From contig JAANDG010000613.1 of the NCBI GenBank assembly GCA_036852015.1, positions 22,083 through 86,082 of the forward strand: 64,000 nt of DNA. The letters are read 5' to 3'. The translations under genes were made by a program, and so were the position numbers. This stretch comes from Pelodera strongyloides. Its lineage: Eukaryota > Nematoda > Chromadorea > Rhabditida > Rhabditidae. Positions 1-31,456 of this stretch are shown in pieces. Each line of letters opens with the position of its first letter. The stretch's first letter is position 1. A model generated the notes under the pieces. That model had not been told where the DNA came from. It worked only from the letters and a program-made list of their open reading frames with translations, and ran no database searches.

Positions 1-78
1 GTCGTATTACCGTGTATGCAACTTCTTCTATGCCTTTTCAGTATTGAATTCTAGGTTCCTACCATTGTATGATGTCTA

Positions 79-19560
<19,482 letters not shown>

Positions 19561-21039
19561 AGAGGGGATTAGAGTTTATGGTGAGAGGAGAGTTTCCAGA
19601 CATTGCTGTTTGTTAGAAGACGAGGTATCAATTGGCAAGCTTCCAATATCCTTTTTGTTTGTGAGTTCTGAATTCCTGAACGTGTGACATTTTATGACTG
19701 TGATGCGATGTTTGTTCCTTATATTTTTTTATGAACGTCGTTTTAGTACGTTTATGAATACAGCGCAGCTAGAGCATTTTTAGTCCCTTGAAGTGAGTTT
19801 TACCTTTTTTTTCGTTCTGCTCTCATTTATGATGTGAGAGAAAAGAAGCTAGTTGTTTAGTTGTTTAAACTAATTTATTTTCTGTTTCTTGCCTTTCTTC
19901 ATTAAACAGACCACTGTTAATCGATGTATAATATGTTGATGTGGATAATAAGTAGGATAGAAAGTGTTTTGATCGTTTGTTATGTGCCACTATCCTTTAG
20001 AAGTACGATAATTGTGGGATTGTTAAGATAATAAGAACTGTGTTTTGTCCACAGAGCTCATATGATGTTAATATTGCCAGATAATTTATTTTGCTTCTTA
20101 GAACTTTACAATTGATAGTTGTAGTATTACTTTACTTGCATATGTTTATAGTTCATGTTGCTTTTAGTGTTTGATTTTATCGATCGTGTTTTGAGCTACT
20201 CCCGAAATGTGATACATATTCTCCCATTTATCTTTGTGGTTGTTAGATCTTGTTTTGATACAAATTAAATGTGTGGTTTATTTGAGTTTACGAATCCCTA
20301 CTACGCCCAAGGGGTTTAGATTTAGATACCGTGGTAATTACACTGAGTGGAAGTGCTGTTGTAACACGCACGCGAAGACTTCTTTTATTATTATTAATAA
20401 TTGAATTTTGTATTCTACTGTAATTTACAGCTGATCGTTAGACCGTTTGCTCTACTTGTGTGTTTCGTATTCACTTTACCTTTCCTGTCCTGTTTGGGTA
20501 TATCTTTGAGGTGATTTGGTACGTTTACCGGAGGTTATAGTACTGCAAGTAATCATCTAATTGCTTAACTATCGATTAAATATATTCTAGCTGCTCGTTT
20601 GTCGACTGATCATCGTTTGTATAGTTTTAGACACTGTAATCTGGATTGCTTTGTCAGAGCTTTTATTTTTTTTTAGTGAAAGAATTAGTAGTCATATTCG
20701 GTTGTGATAAAAGAAACTTTATTATTTATTGGTTTTAGGATTTGAATGTGATTTACACGTCTACTTTCATTTAGACATCTATTTATCAATGCGCATAAAT
20801 AAACTTTTTTTAATTATTTTTTTGTTTGTTTGAAATGTTTAGGATTGATAGGTAAGGTAATTGTTTAGCAAGAATCATCGGCTATGAAAAGTATATGGTA
20901 AGGGGTTTTCAATTATTTTTTTCTGCGGTGTTTTGTAAATTAGGGATTTGTTTTACGTTTTTCTCCAATAACCAGGTTTCTTCATTTGTATCCTTCAAGA
21001 AGTAATAATGGCTTTGCTAAAGTTTGGGTAAGGTCTGTC

Positions 21040-21245
21040 TATATATGACCGAAAGTATATGATTCTCTTTCGTCCTCAAAAATCGATAATGGTCGGGCTC
21101 TACGTTTATTCCCTCGGGTCGGTCAATCAGCTTTTATCGATTTACTGATGTGAAAAACGATCGATAGGCTACACCTCCGGGCCGTTCTCCTGCCCATCGC
21201 CCACGCTCCTCATCCGCGACCGCCGCGGCTCTTGCTCCGGGCAGT
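21040..21245 (+). promoter_or_regulatory. Possible promoter region of the exon array
   Basis: Contains CTATATATG near 21040 and three ATCGAT-centred sites (ATCGATAATG, TTATCGATTT, GATCGATAGG) within about 85 bp. A GC-rich segment at 21176-21245 follows and resembles the GC-rich blocks at 27.0 and 32.3 kb. Assignment rests on position and motif density only. Confidence 0.25.
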
Positions 21246-21434
21246 TGGCAAGGTGCCAACATTTCTTATCTTATCCATTCCCGCGCGGGATACGATATCC
21301 GGTGATAATATGCAAATTACCTGCTCATCATTGTTTTTTCGAGAACATTTTTTGGAAAAACAGTGTGTTTCAACTGGGTGATTTATTTTCTCATTATGTC
21401 GCGTTTGGTTTGATTGTATTTTTGTTTTCTTTTG

Positions 21435-21437
<3 letters not shown>

Positions 21438-21488
<51 letters not shown>
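21438..21488. repeat. Poly(T) tract
   Basis: A run of about 50 uninterrupted T residues. Homopolymers this long are unstable and are often misassembled, so the exact length should not be trusted. It may be the poly(A) tail of a minus-strand retroposed copy, although no flanking element is recognisable. Confidence 0.8.
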
Positions 21489-21582
21489 CTTGCTTTTGCT
21501 TTTGATTTTTTTTTGCTTTTACTTTTTATTTTGTACGTGTTAATACTATTTTTTCGTTGTTGCTTATTTTGATTTTTTACAG

Positions 21583-23420
21583 AGGTTCCATTCCCTGCTT
21601 TTCCCCGTCTGGATGCTGGGACCTGGGACTCATGGGAACCCCTCCTCGCCTCCACCCTTGTGTTTTTATTGAGGAGGATTCGAGGCGACTGCCACATTTT
21701 ATGGTAAGCCCAGTTTTCATTTTGACTCTGCTTTCTTCGATAGAGTCTGCGACCTGCGTTTGTACACGAATTCGCTTCTGATTTGTATTACTTCATGGTT
21801 TTCTTTGCAGGGGACCGCTCTTACCTTCTGACAGGAATCCTGAATGCGCTTCCTGGAGCTCTCCCCTGAACTTCTCCCCCCTCTATCGCGGAGTCTCATT
21901 CGACCAGAGTTCTAAGGTTTGTTGTTAGTTTTCTATTTGTGTTTGTACTAGTTAAGGAATGGTCTTTTGCGTTATCTCTTGCCTTGCAATCGTTTCATTC
22001 AATCGTTTGTAACGAACAAACGAACGATGGAAGTGCTTTCCGAGTGAAGGGAGGGTTCTGTTCATTCTTGTTTATTTTGTAGATGTTTTAGGCCCAGTTC
22101 TTATTTCCTTATTTAGGTAAAATCCAAGTGAAGATTACCGGACTACTCGAGATCTGGTCCAACTTGGCCCTCTCCCTCCCACACTTCTTGCCTGCTGCAT
22201 AGAGCCAGCCGTGTGCGCAAACTGTACGACGATCAACATCGAGGTATGTTTTTCTTCTTGTGGGTTGTACTGGAAGTTTTCAGGATGTCTAGATTTTATG
22301 GGGCCTCATTCAAACATTCAAACACGGGTTGATTTCATTCAAACATTGATTTGAAATTTCGCCGGCATCCTGGGAAATAATTCCCACTTGTCGAACGTAA
22401 TACACCTCCGTTTGCTTTATGCTTTGTTGTGCCATTCTTATTACCTTATTTTAGATGGTCGTCTGAGGCATGAGTCTTCTTGCCTTCTCCCCTTTTAACG
22501 GGGTGTCACTTCTTGCCACAGTGTCATCAGCCGACAACATTGTTCTAGTTGGAATTGGTCTCTGCTCGGCGGTTATTTTTGAGGTAGGTTTTTTTTAATA
22601 TTTACTGGTTGGTATTGTTAACTATGCGAATTCCCTCATTGAATTTTTGCACTTCCGAAGCAAATTCTCCCGCTTTCACTGCTTGAATAGTTTATTTGTT
22701 AATTATTATTTTTTTGTTTAGGTGCCGACACGCCTCCAGCTTCCCTGATATCTTCTCGCGCTCCAACTCTTGGCTACCCGGATCATCGCACCCGCTCACC
22801 GCGCCGACAACGATGACAAGGCTATCGTCAGCAACGTCATCGTCCAGGCCATCTCCGTCTTGGCTGGCAGTTGGCACGTCGTTCGGCACAATAGGTATGT
22901 TGCATTTCAGTTCAATATCTTTGCTGCTCGCTATGTCAAACGATGATGGATTGCATCTTGAATCCTTTCATGCGTCACTTTTTTTTGTGCGCTTTCATTC
23001 GGAAAAGCTTACAGTTGACGTTTTAGATTCATCTCCGAAAGAATCTCCCGCCGTTGTGGCCATCAATATTGGACTGGCACTACCACACCAAATTGGAGCG
23101 CCTCCTATCTGGACCTAGGGTTTAAGAGAAGAACCGCTGTGCGATGCCCAGAAAGAAGGGCATAGCAAATTTGTGAGCTTTCAGAGACTGCAATTTCAGA
23201 GATGAATTTGAAATTGAGTGAAATGTTGTTATAGACCGAGTCATGAGTTTGAAAGATTAAAGCAGACGTCTCTGAAAGTTCGGTTACTTAAAAAAAAACT
23301 AGGAAAAAAACAGCGGAGAGCAAAAAATAAAACGCTCTAAATAAAGTGAAGCAATCTATTGCTGAAAAGATCCGTAAGGACACCCTTGTGATTGAAAAGA
23401 TCCAGAAGGACGCCTTTTGA
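21583..23420 (+). ncRNA. Multi-exon probable non-coding transcript, unit A
   Basis: Exon-like segments bounded by clear acceptors and donors: 21583-21703, 21811-21916, 22117-22243, 22455-22583, 22722-22894, and a terminal segment from 23027. Segments are GC-richer than the T-rich introns between them. I could not join them into one open frame. The terminal segment holds several AATAAA motifs (about 23325-23345) and two copies of a small hairpin, GATCC-NNNN-GGAC, that reappear at the ends of units B and C. An upstream first exon near 21.2 kb is possible. Splicing and the absence of a protein are both inferred; a very diverged protein gene is the alternative. Confidence 0.4.
23317..23417 (+). 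other. Terminal hairpin pair, copy A
   Basis: AGAGC-(A-rich loop)-GCTCT at about 23317-23339 can form a short stem with the loop AAAAAATAAAAC. About 25 bases on come two repeats of TGAAAAGATCC-NNNN-GGAC with loops GTAA and AGAA (about 23360-23377 and 23393-23410). Equivalent motifs occur at 25980-26036 and 31457-31520. Stems are conserved while loops differ, which is what a structured RNA would show. Confidence 0.5.
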
Positions 23421-23607
23421 TTTGTTGTGTCTCATATTATGTGTTTAGTCTGAGTCTTTTTTCAATTAATTTTTGTGAGATAACACCTTAAGAACTAAAT
23501 TAGTAGAAATTGATTTTAAGGCGATCTGTTTCCTAAGATTAGTTTTAGCCTAGTGTATAGGTATTTTTAAAATGTTTTTTTTTTGTGTATCTCTGTCTCC
23601 TGCCGTA

Positions 23608-26100
23608 TGAAGGATCGCACCGGGATTTACACCAAGGTATTTATTTTACCAAAAATTTCAGAGTGCCTCCATGAGTTGAGGTTGAGTGGTTTAGTGAGCT
23701 CTCTATTGTGCGTGGGAGGATTGCTTAGTTTGTTTTGGTTTCGAACCTTTTGAAACATCTGTTACTTACACCCAATTTCAGGCCTTCACATATCATGGCC
23801 TCTCCCCTCACAATTTCATTGGGAGAACACCCGGTTGCCCGCAGCTGATCTTTGCCCAATCCTGACAAGAGCTGCCTCACAAGACCTGTCAACTTGGAAC
23901 ATGGTATGTTTTTTTTCGTTCTGCCCCTTCGGATCTGTTCTTCGCATGTGTGGCCCGGTGATAGCCATCCATCTATAACCAGAGTGTTTGCAGTGCAATT
24001 ATATGTTTGTGGAGGTGCATTGTGCTTATTTGTTCCTGTTTTAGTTTCTTCGATTCCCATTGGTCCCTCCGATGATCCGGCCTTCACTGTCCTCTCCTTC
24101 GTCAAGGCCATCGACAAGCGGGATTCCCCATGGCGCCCGACGTGGTCAATTGAAACGTCCGCCCCTCTACTGTCAACTCCGACGACATCAAGGTTTGTGA
24201 ACTATTCACACGCACCTGCATTCTTTTACTTTGTTTGTTCAGCCTTGATCCCTTCGACGTTGCTACTGACAGGGTTGAACGTCCTTCCTTTTAAACGCAA
24301 CTGCAGTAGTCTTTCTACTTGATAGTAGTGTACTTTTTTTAAACGCTGAATTTTACCTTGTTTTTTTTTCCAGGACCTGCTCTGTTAACGCTGCCTAGCG
24401 TTGTGTGTTGGCTACGGCTTCTAGTTCGAGATAATCGTCCAGGACAATGAGACCATGAGGAGGGATCACGGGACCTCCTCCCTGTCACACCTATCGGGTC
24501 GTCCAGACGTGCTCCGCCAGCATTCTGCTGCTCTTCTGTGCAGCCGTACTCCTGATCCCCGTTGGCTGTCACAATTTGGATGCCGTTTTGGTATGCTTTT
24601 CCTATTTTTATATTTATACGATTGACGTTATCGACTTTACCATTGGTTCGTCCGTTGTTCTTTCCTACAATCCACTTTGGAGCTTATGTGCTTGCACTAT
24701 CCGCCAATTTGGCTGTTGGCTATGCGTGGACCGGTGGGCCCATGATGTGTCATTTTGGTGATGGCCTGTGGTAAACGTTATTTATTCTTCTGTTTTAGAT
24801 GAATGGATGAATCTCTGTGGAACGCCGTGCTTTTTTCGTCCGAGAGCCGGAGAGCCCTCTGCAGGAACTTGTGGCTCCTGAGCACTCTGCTCTCTACTCC
24901 TTTCGTCGTTCCCTGTTCGCTTCATTCTCCTGACCGACAATTGTGCCGTCATCTACATTGCAGATGGTTCGTAAAGGTATGTTCCTTTGCAATATTTGTT
25001 TTTCAAATTCGTTCCAACTTATCTATTATGGAGTCGCATCTTTGTCATGGGATTGGTGATTGATGCAATATCCTGCTAGCATATATTTTATTATTTTCTT
25101 TTTAGATCGATCCTTGCATCGCAGTTTTCGTCAGCCCAACAGTCGTCTGCAGGAACTTGAGGAAGGGGGCTGCTGCACCCACGCCAACTTCTTCACTCTA
25201 CTCTCGACCCTTGACTTCTGCTTGTGTTCACGCATCGCCTAACGATGTCGACGTCTGCTGTTCCCTGTCGGTTGAGGTATGTGATTTTGCAATACTTATT
25301 TTAGACGCATCTGATGTAGAGCTCGCGGGTAAAATGTCTGATGAGACGAGGGTTCGTCTTGTTTTTGTTTAGTTTACTGACTGATGTTTTGGATGTAATT
25401 TTTCTCTCTTTAGATTTTCCCATCTTCCGCCTATGAGCCTATGATGATGTCGATTGCTGATGGTCATGTGCCTCTTCTGCATTGGTGTCATGTCTTCACT
25501 CTCTTTGACCTGCGCTTCGAAGTCTGGGTGGCAACTCAACCCTACAGGCTCCTTGATTCGCTTCTGTGCAACATTGTGTTAAGGTATGTGTTTTTATATG
25601 TATTTATATTTTCATCTAACTCAGTCTAACTGGAATAAACACCTAGCACGCACGTTGGTGTTATTAGGTATTTTCCTTTTAAGAAGTCTGGACGATGCAC
25701 TGCATTTCTTAATTCTGTTTCTATTTTAGAGCTCACCATGCCTGAAGCCTGTTGCCTGAAGCATGCTTCTTGGAAACGGAGTCCTCTATCGCGTCATCAT
25801 GGACACCTGCTCGCTCCAGTTTGGTCGTGATCCGCACGCCTACTCTTTTCTGTAGATGGTCAAGCTTCCTCCTGTACACCATGTTCGGAAGCTACGACTA
25901 CGATTGTCGTGATCGGTGAGCCACTTTTTGATATCTTGAAAAGCAAAAAAATGAAAAGACTTTCGAATGAAAGTGAAAAAGAGCAAAAAAAAAAACCAGC
26001 TCTACGCTTTTCTTTAAAAGATCCGTATGGACGCTCTGATGTATTGATATTTTCTTTGTGTTTGAGCGCAGTTTGTATTTGTTACCTGCTCAGTACGATA
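23608..26100 (+). ncRNA. Multi-exon probable non-coding transcript, unit B
   Basis: Segments: one ending at 23636 (CACCAAG|gtattt), then 23782-23903, 24045-24192, 24374-24590, 24799-24976, 25105-25276, 25414-25583, and a last one from 25730. Acceptors are TTTTAG or TTTCAG; donors are mostly GTATGT. The 24799-24976 segment has stops in all three frames. Segments 24799 and 25105 share CTGCAGGAACTTG followed by a CTCTACTC stretch, so they look like diverged duplicates. The unit ends with the hairpin pair at 25980-26036. Function is unknown. Confidence 0.4.
25980..26036 (+). other. Terminal hairpin pair, copy B
   Basis: GAGC-(A11-rich loop)-GCTC followed by TTTAAAAGATCC-GTAT-GGAC. Same order and similar spacing as copies A (23.3 kb) and C (31.5 kb). 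The surrounding sequence has little other similarity. Confidence 0.5.
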
Positions 26101-26129
26101 TCCAAAATGCACCTTTAATAGCAGGCCCG

Positions 26130-26990
26130 AAGCGCGTTGTTTTCTCTTACGTGAAAGGTCATTTTTGTTGACGAGCGGGGCTAAACTTCCCGACTAAGCC
26201 TACCCCAAAGTAATCGGGACCTGCTCTACACTTGTGATGCTTTTTTGGTCGTGGACCTTTATTGATTGATTGCGGGACATGCGTCAAACGTTCCGTTCGA
26301 ATTTTACCATGGATATGTAATGCACTTTTCATGAGCAGACCCGTTGCGTTTTGGTGTCTTGACAAGTCGATTTTTTTTGCCGTACGCGGGACTAATCTTC
26401 CCGACAAAAATGATCTTAAATTTATCGGGTTCTGTTGTTTTCTTCTGTACTTATTCGCGCAAATTCCGCGTGCTTATTTGAAACGTTGACAACCCTAAGT
26501 TACAGGGTTAGCGCCTCATCCGCCTCTTTATACGCGCTTTTTTGGATAGCAGACCCGACACGCAGTTTTCTTTTACCTTTGGTAAGCTCACGGGGAAACT
26601 TCCCGCTAAATACTTTTCCGTCGCGATCTGCTATTTTCTCCCTCGCTTTGTGATTCCGTATTAATTTTTTTTGTGGTTGATCGCCTTTGTGTTTTTGCCT
26701 CTCTTCGGAGTCGGGTTCCACGGGAACCTGGTCCTTTCTTATATTTTTATTTTGTTTCTGGAGTGATTGGCGTACGGTGTAGTCTCGGCACAGCGTGTTA
26801 GCTGTGTCGGGACTGCATTTGGACTTCATTTGTCAGTACGCAGATCAAACCTTGTAATCCCCGAGTCAATTCTTGTGGGAACACGTATCTTTTGAAAGTC
26901 TATAAGACTTGCTACTCTTGATGTTATCACTTGGTACGATATATTTTGGCAATTACGTAAATCTTTGGTGTTTTATGTTGTCCGTCCTGT
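26130..26990 (+). repeat. Upstream module of the GC-rich block, copy 1
   Basis: An AT/CG-mixed spacer with several small hairpins, the best at 26783-26812 (12-bp stem including GU pairs, GTGTTA loop). Two stretches match the module at 31.64-32.28 kb: a GGGTTCCACG motif (26714 versus 32085) and the final block ending GTTTTATGTTGTCCGTCCTG (26969 versus 32253). Inside the matching block the text AAAGTCT and TTGCTACTC recurs in order. This is a diverged tandem duplication placed directly before each GC-rich repeat block; a promoter role is possible. Confidence 0.5.
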
Positions 26991-27009
26991 CCGTCCCTTC
27001 GTGTTCGTC

Positions 27010-27540
27010 CTGTCCCCTTTAGCGCGCGGCCTTAGTCTCCTTGCGCGGCATCCCCCTGCGCGCGTGCTCGCACCTTGCGCGGCACCCTCCCCTGCGCGTG
27101 CTCTCCTGCGCGCGTTCCCGTTTGCGCGGCTTTCCTATGCGCGCGTGTTCCCCCCTGCGCGGCGCGCCTGCTCCCCCTGCGCAGCCTCTAGCTCCCTGCA
27201 GCTGCGCGCCTGCTCCCCCTGCGCAGCCTCTAGCTCCCTGCCGCTGCGCGCCTGCTCCCCTGCGCAGCCTCTAGCTCCCTGCCGCTGCGCGCGTGTTTCC
27301 CCTGCGCAGCCTCTCGCTCCTTCCGCTGCTCGCGTGTTTCCCCTGCGCAGCCTCTCGCTCCCTGCCGCTGCTCGCTTGTTTCTCCTGCGCCATGGTCACC
27401 CTGCGCAGCCTCTCGATCCCTGCGCGCATGTTCCCTCTGCGCACCCTCTCTCGCTCGCGCTCTCTCTCTCTCTCTCTCTCCTCTCTCTCTCCTATCCCTT
27501 AATCCTTTTCTGCCTCCCCATCGTCCTTCTACATGCCCCC
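27010..27540 (+). repeat. GC-rich tandem repeat block 1 (CCTGCGCAGCCTCT units)
   Basis: A strongly GC-rich block. From about 27150 to 27400 a unit of about 55 bp recurs: CCCCTGCGCAGCCTCTAGCT then CCCTGCCGCTGCGCG. It ends in a CT dinucleotide run (27458-27495) and may form the first exon of unit C, whose first donor is at 27553. A long open frame here (26965-27543) is low-complexity Ala/Pro/Leu/Arg and is best explained by GC-rich repeats, not a real protein. Confidence 0.7.
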
Positions 27541-29069
27541 TAGCCAGAAATAGGTATGTTTTAATTTTATTTTCATTTCCCTAGTTCCAAAGCTCTTCGC
27601 CTTTTTTTTTAGCAAAGCTATAACGATGTGCTTGTGCCTGAGTACTGCCTTTTGAGGCAATAAACTTCTAAATATTTCTTTTAGGGCAAGTGGCAAGTCA
27701 AATAGTTGGATCGGCACTTCGCCACAAGATCTCTGTTCGAGGCTATTCCTATTCTGCTGTTCGAACCAAGACTTCCTTGCCGGCGTGGACCCCACCGACA
27801 CTAGTGATCTACTCGGACGCCTTTATCCTTCAGGTATGTTTTATCCTTTATTCGATTTATTCCTCTAGTTTTTAGCTCACCACATTCCTCCAAATTTCTT
27901 GGATCTATGTGACTTGACTGTTGATTTACATAGCTAATTATATGATTTCAGCCATGCTAGCTGACGTGGTCTTCCTGACCTCCAAACTTCTGAACCCCGG
28001 TTCTACTCTGGCTGGAAATCCGATGTGACATCAACAAATCGAATAGGTATGCTTTGTTTTCGCTTCTGTTTTTTTTTCTGTATCTGTTTAATGTTTCGCC
28101 GTACACCCTGGCTGCTCGTCATTGACTACTGTATCAACGTTAGAGTCCGTTAGAGGATTTTGTATTTTGTAGAGGTAGAGGAAATTGGTCGGGTTCGGAT
28201 GTTGGAAATTAGGCGTTTTCACTTTGACTGTGTCTTCTTTTTAGAAAGTTCCTCTCCGATCAACGTCGGGACTCTTTCTGGTGCGGCCCGACTCGCAATG
28301 TTCGGAAGGCCCAACTTCCGAAGACCCATCCTATCCTGGTCTTCGACTTCCTTCGAGAACGCTGAGGACGAGGACATTACTGATTTCTAACGCGGTTTCA
28401 TTTGAGGTATGTAGCTTATTGCCTTATCTTTTCCGTGTTGTTCCCTATCGAGATTATTTGGAATGAATGGGCTGATGGTGCTCTGTGCACGCACGTGGGG
28501 CATGGACCCATCAGTTTAATTTGTTCGAATTCCTTACAAACTTAATCTTAACATTTAGGATTTGCCCCTACCCTACGACTATCTACGAGTCGTCGCCGTC
28601 TGCGCTTGAGCAACCAGTCCATGGCCCTCACTCTCACCCGTGTCTAGCTCAGCAAGGTCGAGCTTCACGTCACATCACTCTCTGCGTCTACAGTAGCCGC
28701 GGCTATATTGAGGTATGTATTTTCCTTTTTTTTTGACTATATGTGTGTGTGTTTTTTGCTCTGCACAAGGATGCAGTCAATTAGTGCACCTTATGCCACT
28801 GCCATCTCCATGCGTCGGTGTTTATTATAGGAAAACTTATGTTCAAATTTTAGGAGTTCATCCGTCGTTGTATCTCGAGGACAGGAGACCATCTTCTAAA
28901 CCAAACCTGAGCGCCGATCCATGTCCGTCCGTCCGTCGACTTTATCTGATGTGTCTCCACTATTGAGGTGTGTTTTTGTTTACTGTAGGCATATGTTCAT
29001 ATGTTGTCCTTTATAGAGTGTTGCACTTGTGCACATTGTTATCAGGAGCACGCTTACACAGGAAAGCGA

Positions 29070-29315
29070 AAAACCCCGATTTCACCCGGAGTATTTTCAA
29101 AAAACCACGTTTTCGCCCCGATCCTTTCAAAAAGCCCGATCACAAATAATCGGGGCTAAATTGGGAACAAAGCCCGATATTTCCCCGGTTCCTTCACCCC
29201 GATTTCGCCCCGACTATTTACCGAAAGAAAAACCCCGATATCGGGATATCGCCCCGATTGTTTACCAAACCCCAATTTCGCCCGGATTTCCCTTGATCGG
29301 GGCGAAATCCGGGTT
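29070..29315. repeat. Cluster of CCCCGAT / ATCGGGG motifs
   Basis: About ten alternating copies of CCCCGATTTCGCCCCGA and its complement, separated by short A-rich linkers, inside an intron-like gap of unit C. It is related to the perfect hairpin at 7237-7303 and could be nested inverted-repeat transposons or a foldback element. Confidence 0.7.
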
Positions 29316-29620
29316 TGTGGTTTCACATGTAGGTGTATAATATTGGAAATCTTAATTTATCAAATTGTAGGCGTCCGTCCGTCGATATATCTCGAGGAGG
29401 CTGGGGTTTATCTTCACTGCTCAACCAATCCGCGACTCCATTCCCCCTTCTGTTGCCTACGTCATGCGTCGTCATTATCCACTTCAGCAACATACCCTGC
29501 TACGTCTCACGGTCTCACATCTCATCAATTGTTTTGAGGTGCGTTCCTTTTCCTTTCATGAATCACAAAAATTACCTGACAACTTGTCTGTGCACCCCTG
29601 ACAACTTGTCTGCGCACCTC

Positions 29621-30236
29621 AAGAATAGCCGTCCCATGCAACGTGAAACTTTTCGACATCGCCGCGCCAAAAATGAGGGTCCGCCACTGCGCCGCCCAAA
29701 GTGCGCGAATGGTATGGCGCACCGTTGCCGCGGAGAAAAGTTCGCCGCAGGGCCCAACTGAGTTGAATACCCTTTCGCGCGCCTACCGCGCGCTCTAGGT
29801 GCAGTGCGCCTCCGCGCTGTGGCGGACCATGAGCCCAAGTCCCCAGTCCCAACAGTAAACTCAGTGACTGAACGCAATTGACATTAAGGAAAACAGAAGA
29901 ACGACGAAAGTAGTATAAAAGCTAGTTCAAATCCCTCTGCAGTTTCCTTCCTTCAGGATACGTGGTGCGCTTACTTGTTAATCAATCTTAGTCAAGGTAT
30001 TTATTTTCAAGTCTAATGAGTTTCGTTAGTGATTGCGATGCGGTTTATGCTTACATTTTCTTACGCTGGGTATTGGGTGTTTGGGACGGCTATTTTTAAT
30101 GGGACGGTTGGCCCCGCCATGGGATGGTTGTCCTGGCTATGGGACGGCTATACTTTCTTGGTACGTACGGCTGACCCTCCCATGGGACTGTTGGCCTGCT
30201 TATGGGACGGTTGACAAACTTGGGACGGCTATTCTT
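29621..30236. mobile_element. Foldback-like element with 16-bp inverted ends
   Basis: The ends AAGAATAGCCGTCCCA and TGGGACGGCTATTCTT are perfect inverted repeats 600 bp apart. The right part (30080-30236) carries five or more further copies of TGGGACGGNTAT or close variants in tandem. The left interior is GC-rich. No transposase-like frame. Confidence 0.6.
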
Positions 30237-30569
30237 GAATAGAGCCGCTTATCTCAGCTGCTGTAAATTGTTGCTTTAGTTTCTTTCTTATGAAACTCGG
30301 ATTGTCTTACAAATTTTGAATTTTCAGGATGTCCAATTGTTAAGTGAAGCATGGACCTGTGGCCGATGCGAGGCTCTCAGCTGATCGATGTCTTCCTGCT
30401 CCCCCTTATCAAGGTCATCAAGGTCATCAATGTTCGCCGCCACGGCCACGTCTCCACATTTGTTTTGAGGTACGTTTCTTTTCCATGAATCAATCAAATG
30501 TTCGCGGAGTTGAGTAGCCAGCTGCGTGGTTTTATCCCATTCACCTTTTTAAAGAGTTTGCTGGTAAAA

Positions 30570-30930
30570 TTGTAGAATACTACCCCAGTGTGTTATACCA
30601 CAAAAAAGGGGTAGTATTTTTTTCGAGATAAAAATGTGCAGTGCACAAATAACTGAAAATACCCAAAAATGTAAAACCTCTAGTTAGCTGACGGGTAGTA
30701 AAATCCCTAAATGAGGTAGCATATTCCCTAAACTGGGGTAGTCATGTAAAATAGTGGTAGCCAAGTAGTTAGGTAACAATACTACCCCATTTTCGAAAAA
30801 TACTACCACCGGTTGGTAAAATACTACCCCGGAAAGTTCTCGAAAATTAAAAGTCCGGGGGGTAGTATTTTACCTGCGGTAGTATATTTTATTTAGGGGT
30901 AGTATAGGTGCAGAATGGGGTAGTATGTAC
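30570..30930. repeat. Cluster of GGGGTAGTATT motifs in both orientations
   Basis: At least ten copies of GGGGTAGTATT, or its complement AATACTACCCC, in 360 bp, with palindromic arrangements such as TACTACCCCGGAAAG..CCGGGGGGTAGTA. Lies within the last large intron-like gap of unit C. Confidence 0.7.
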
Positions 30931-31456
30931 TGAGGTCAAGAAGTGGGGAAAATTTCGTACCCTTCCACCGAAATTGGATACAGTGATCCTTCCATCATTT
31001 TTGCACTTTTCCACGAATTTTCCTACAATTTGCTAGCAAAGGGGAGTGGTTTAGACATTACTTTTCTTTTCCACCTCTTCTTGACCAATGAGTGTGTAAT
31101 GCAGTATTCTACAATTCTGCCGAGTTTGCTTTGGGGTCGCTAGTCTGTTTACTAGTTGTTCTGTAATTGTCTTAATAGTCTATTTTTCAGGTTGCACTAT
31201 TCTCTCGCTCTCCGTGTGCAAGTTCATCTGTGCTCCTCGCTCATGGAGATAGTGGGATGATGTCAAGTACTCAGCTGAAGGTCTCCTCGGGCATTGGTGA
31301 AAGCTTCCCACGGGAATCGCTTAGCCATCCCTAGACTTATTGTTGAATCAGTGAAAAGTAAACGATCATTTAGAAATAACACTGATCGGACCTTCGATCC
31401 TTTTCTTATCGTGAAAATCCGGTGAAACAACTTTGTGTGTTAAAGCATTGGAGGTC

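Larger units (their letters stand above)
19561..21582. other. Spacer after the BIG gene, 2.0 kb
   Basis: AT-rich sequence with no convincing gene. The first part should be BIG 3' UTR (ATTAAA at 19901). From about 21040 the composition changes: a TATATA-containing stretch, three ATCGAT motifs (about 21083-21165), a short GC-rich block (21176-21245) and a run of about 50 T residues at 21438-21488. Confidence 0.6.

Noticed and set aside
22936..22950. GATGATGG as a box C of an intronic snoRNA
   Set aside because: No matching box D or closing stem in the same intron.
25330..25365. CTGATGAGACGAGGGTTCGTC, resembling a hammerhead ribozyme core
   Set aside because: The stem-loop is present but the required GAAA and the other two stems are missing.
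26965..27543. 192-codon open frame rich in Ala, Pro, Leu, Arg
   Set aside because: It lies over GC-rich tandem repeats, has overlapping long frames in other phases, and shows no domain.
28461..28516. Pre-miRNA-like hairpin CTGATGG...CCATCAG in an intron-like gap
   Set aside because: Only seven clean base pairs; the rest needs bulges and wobble pairs.
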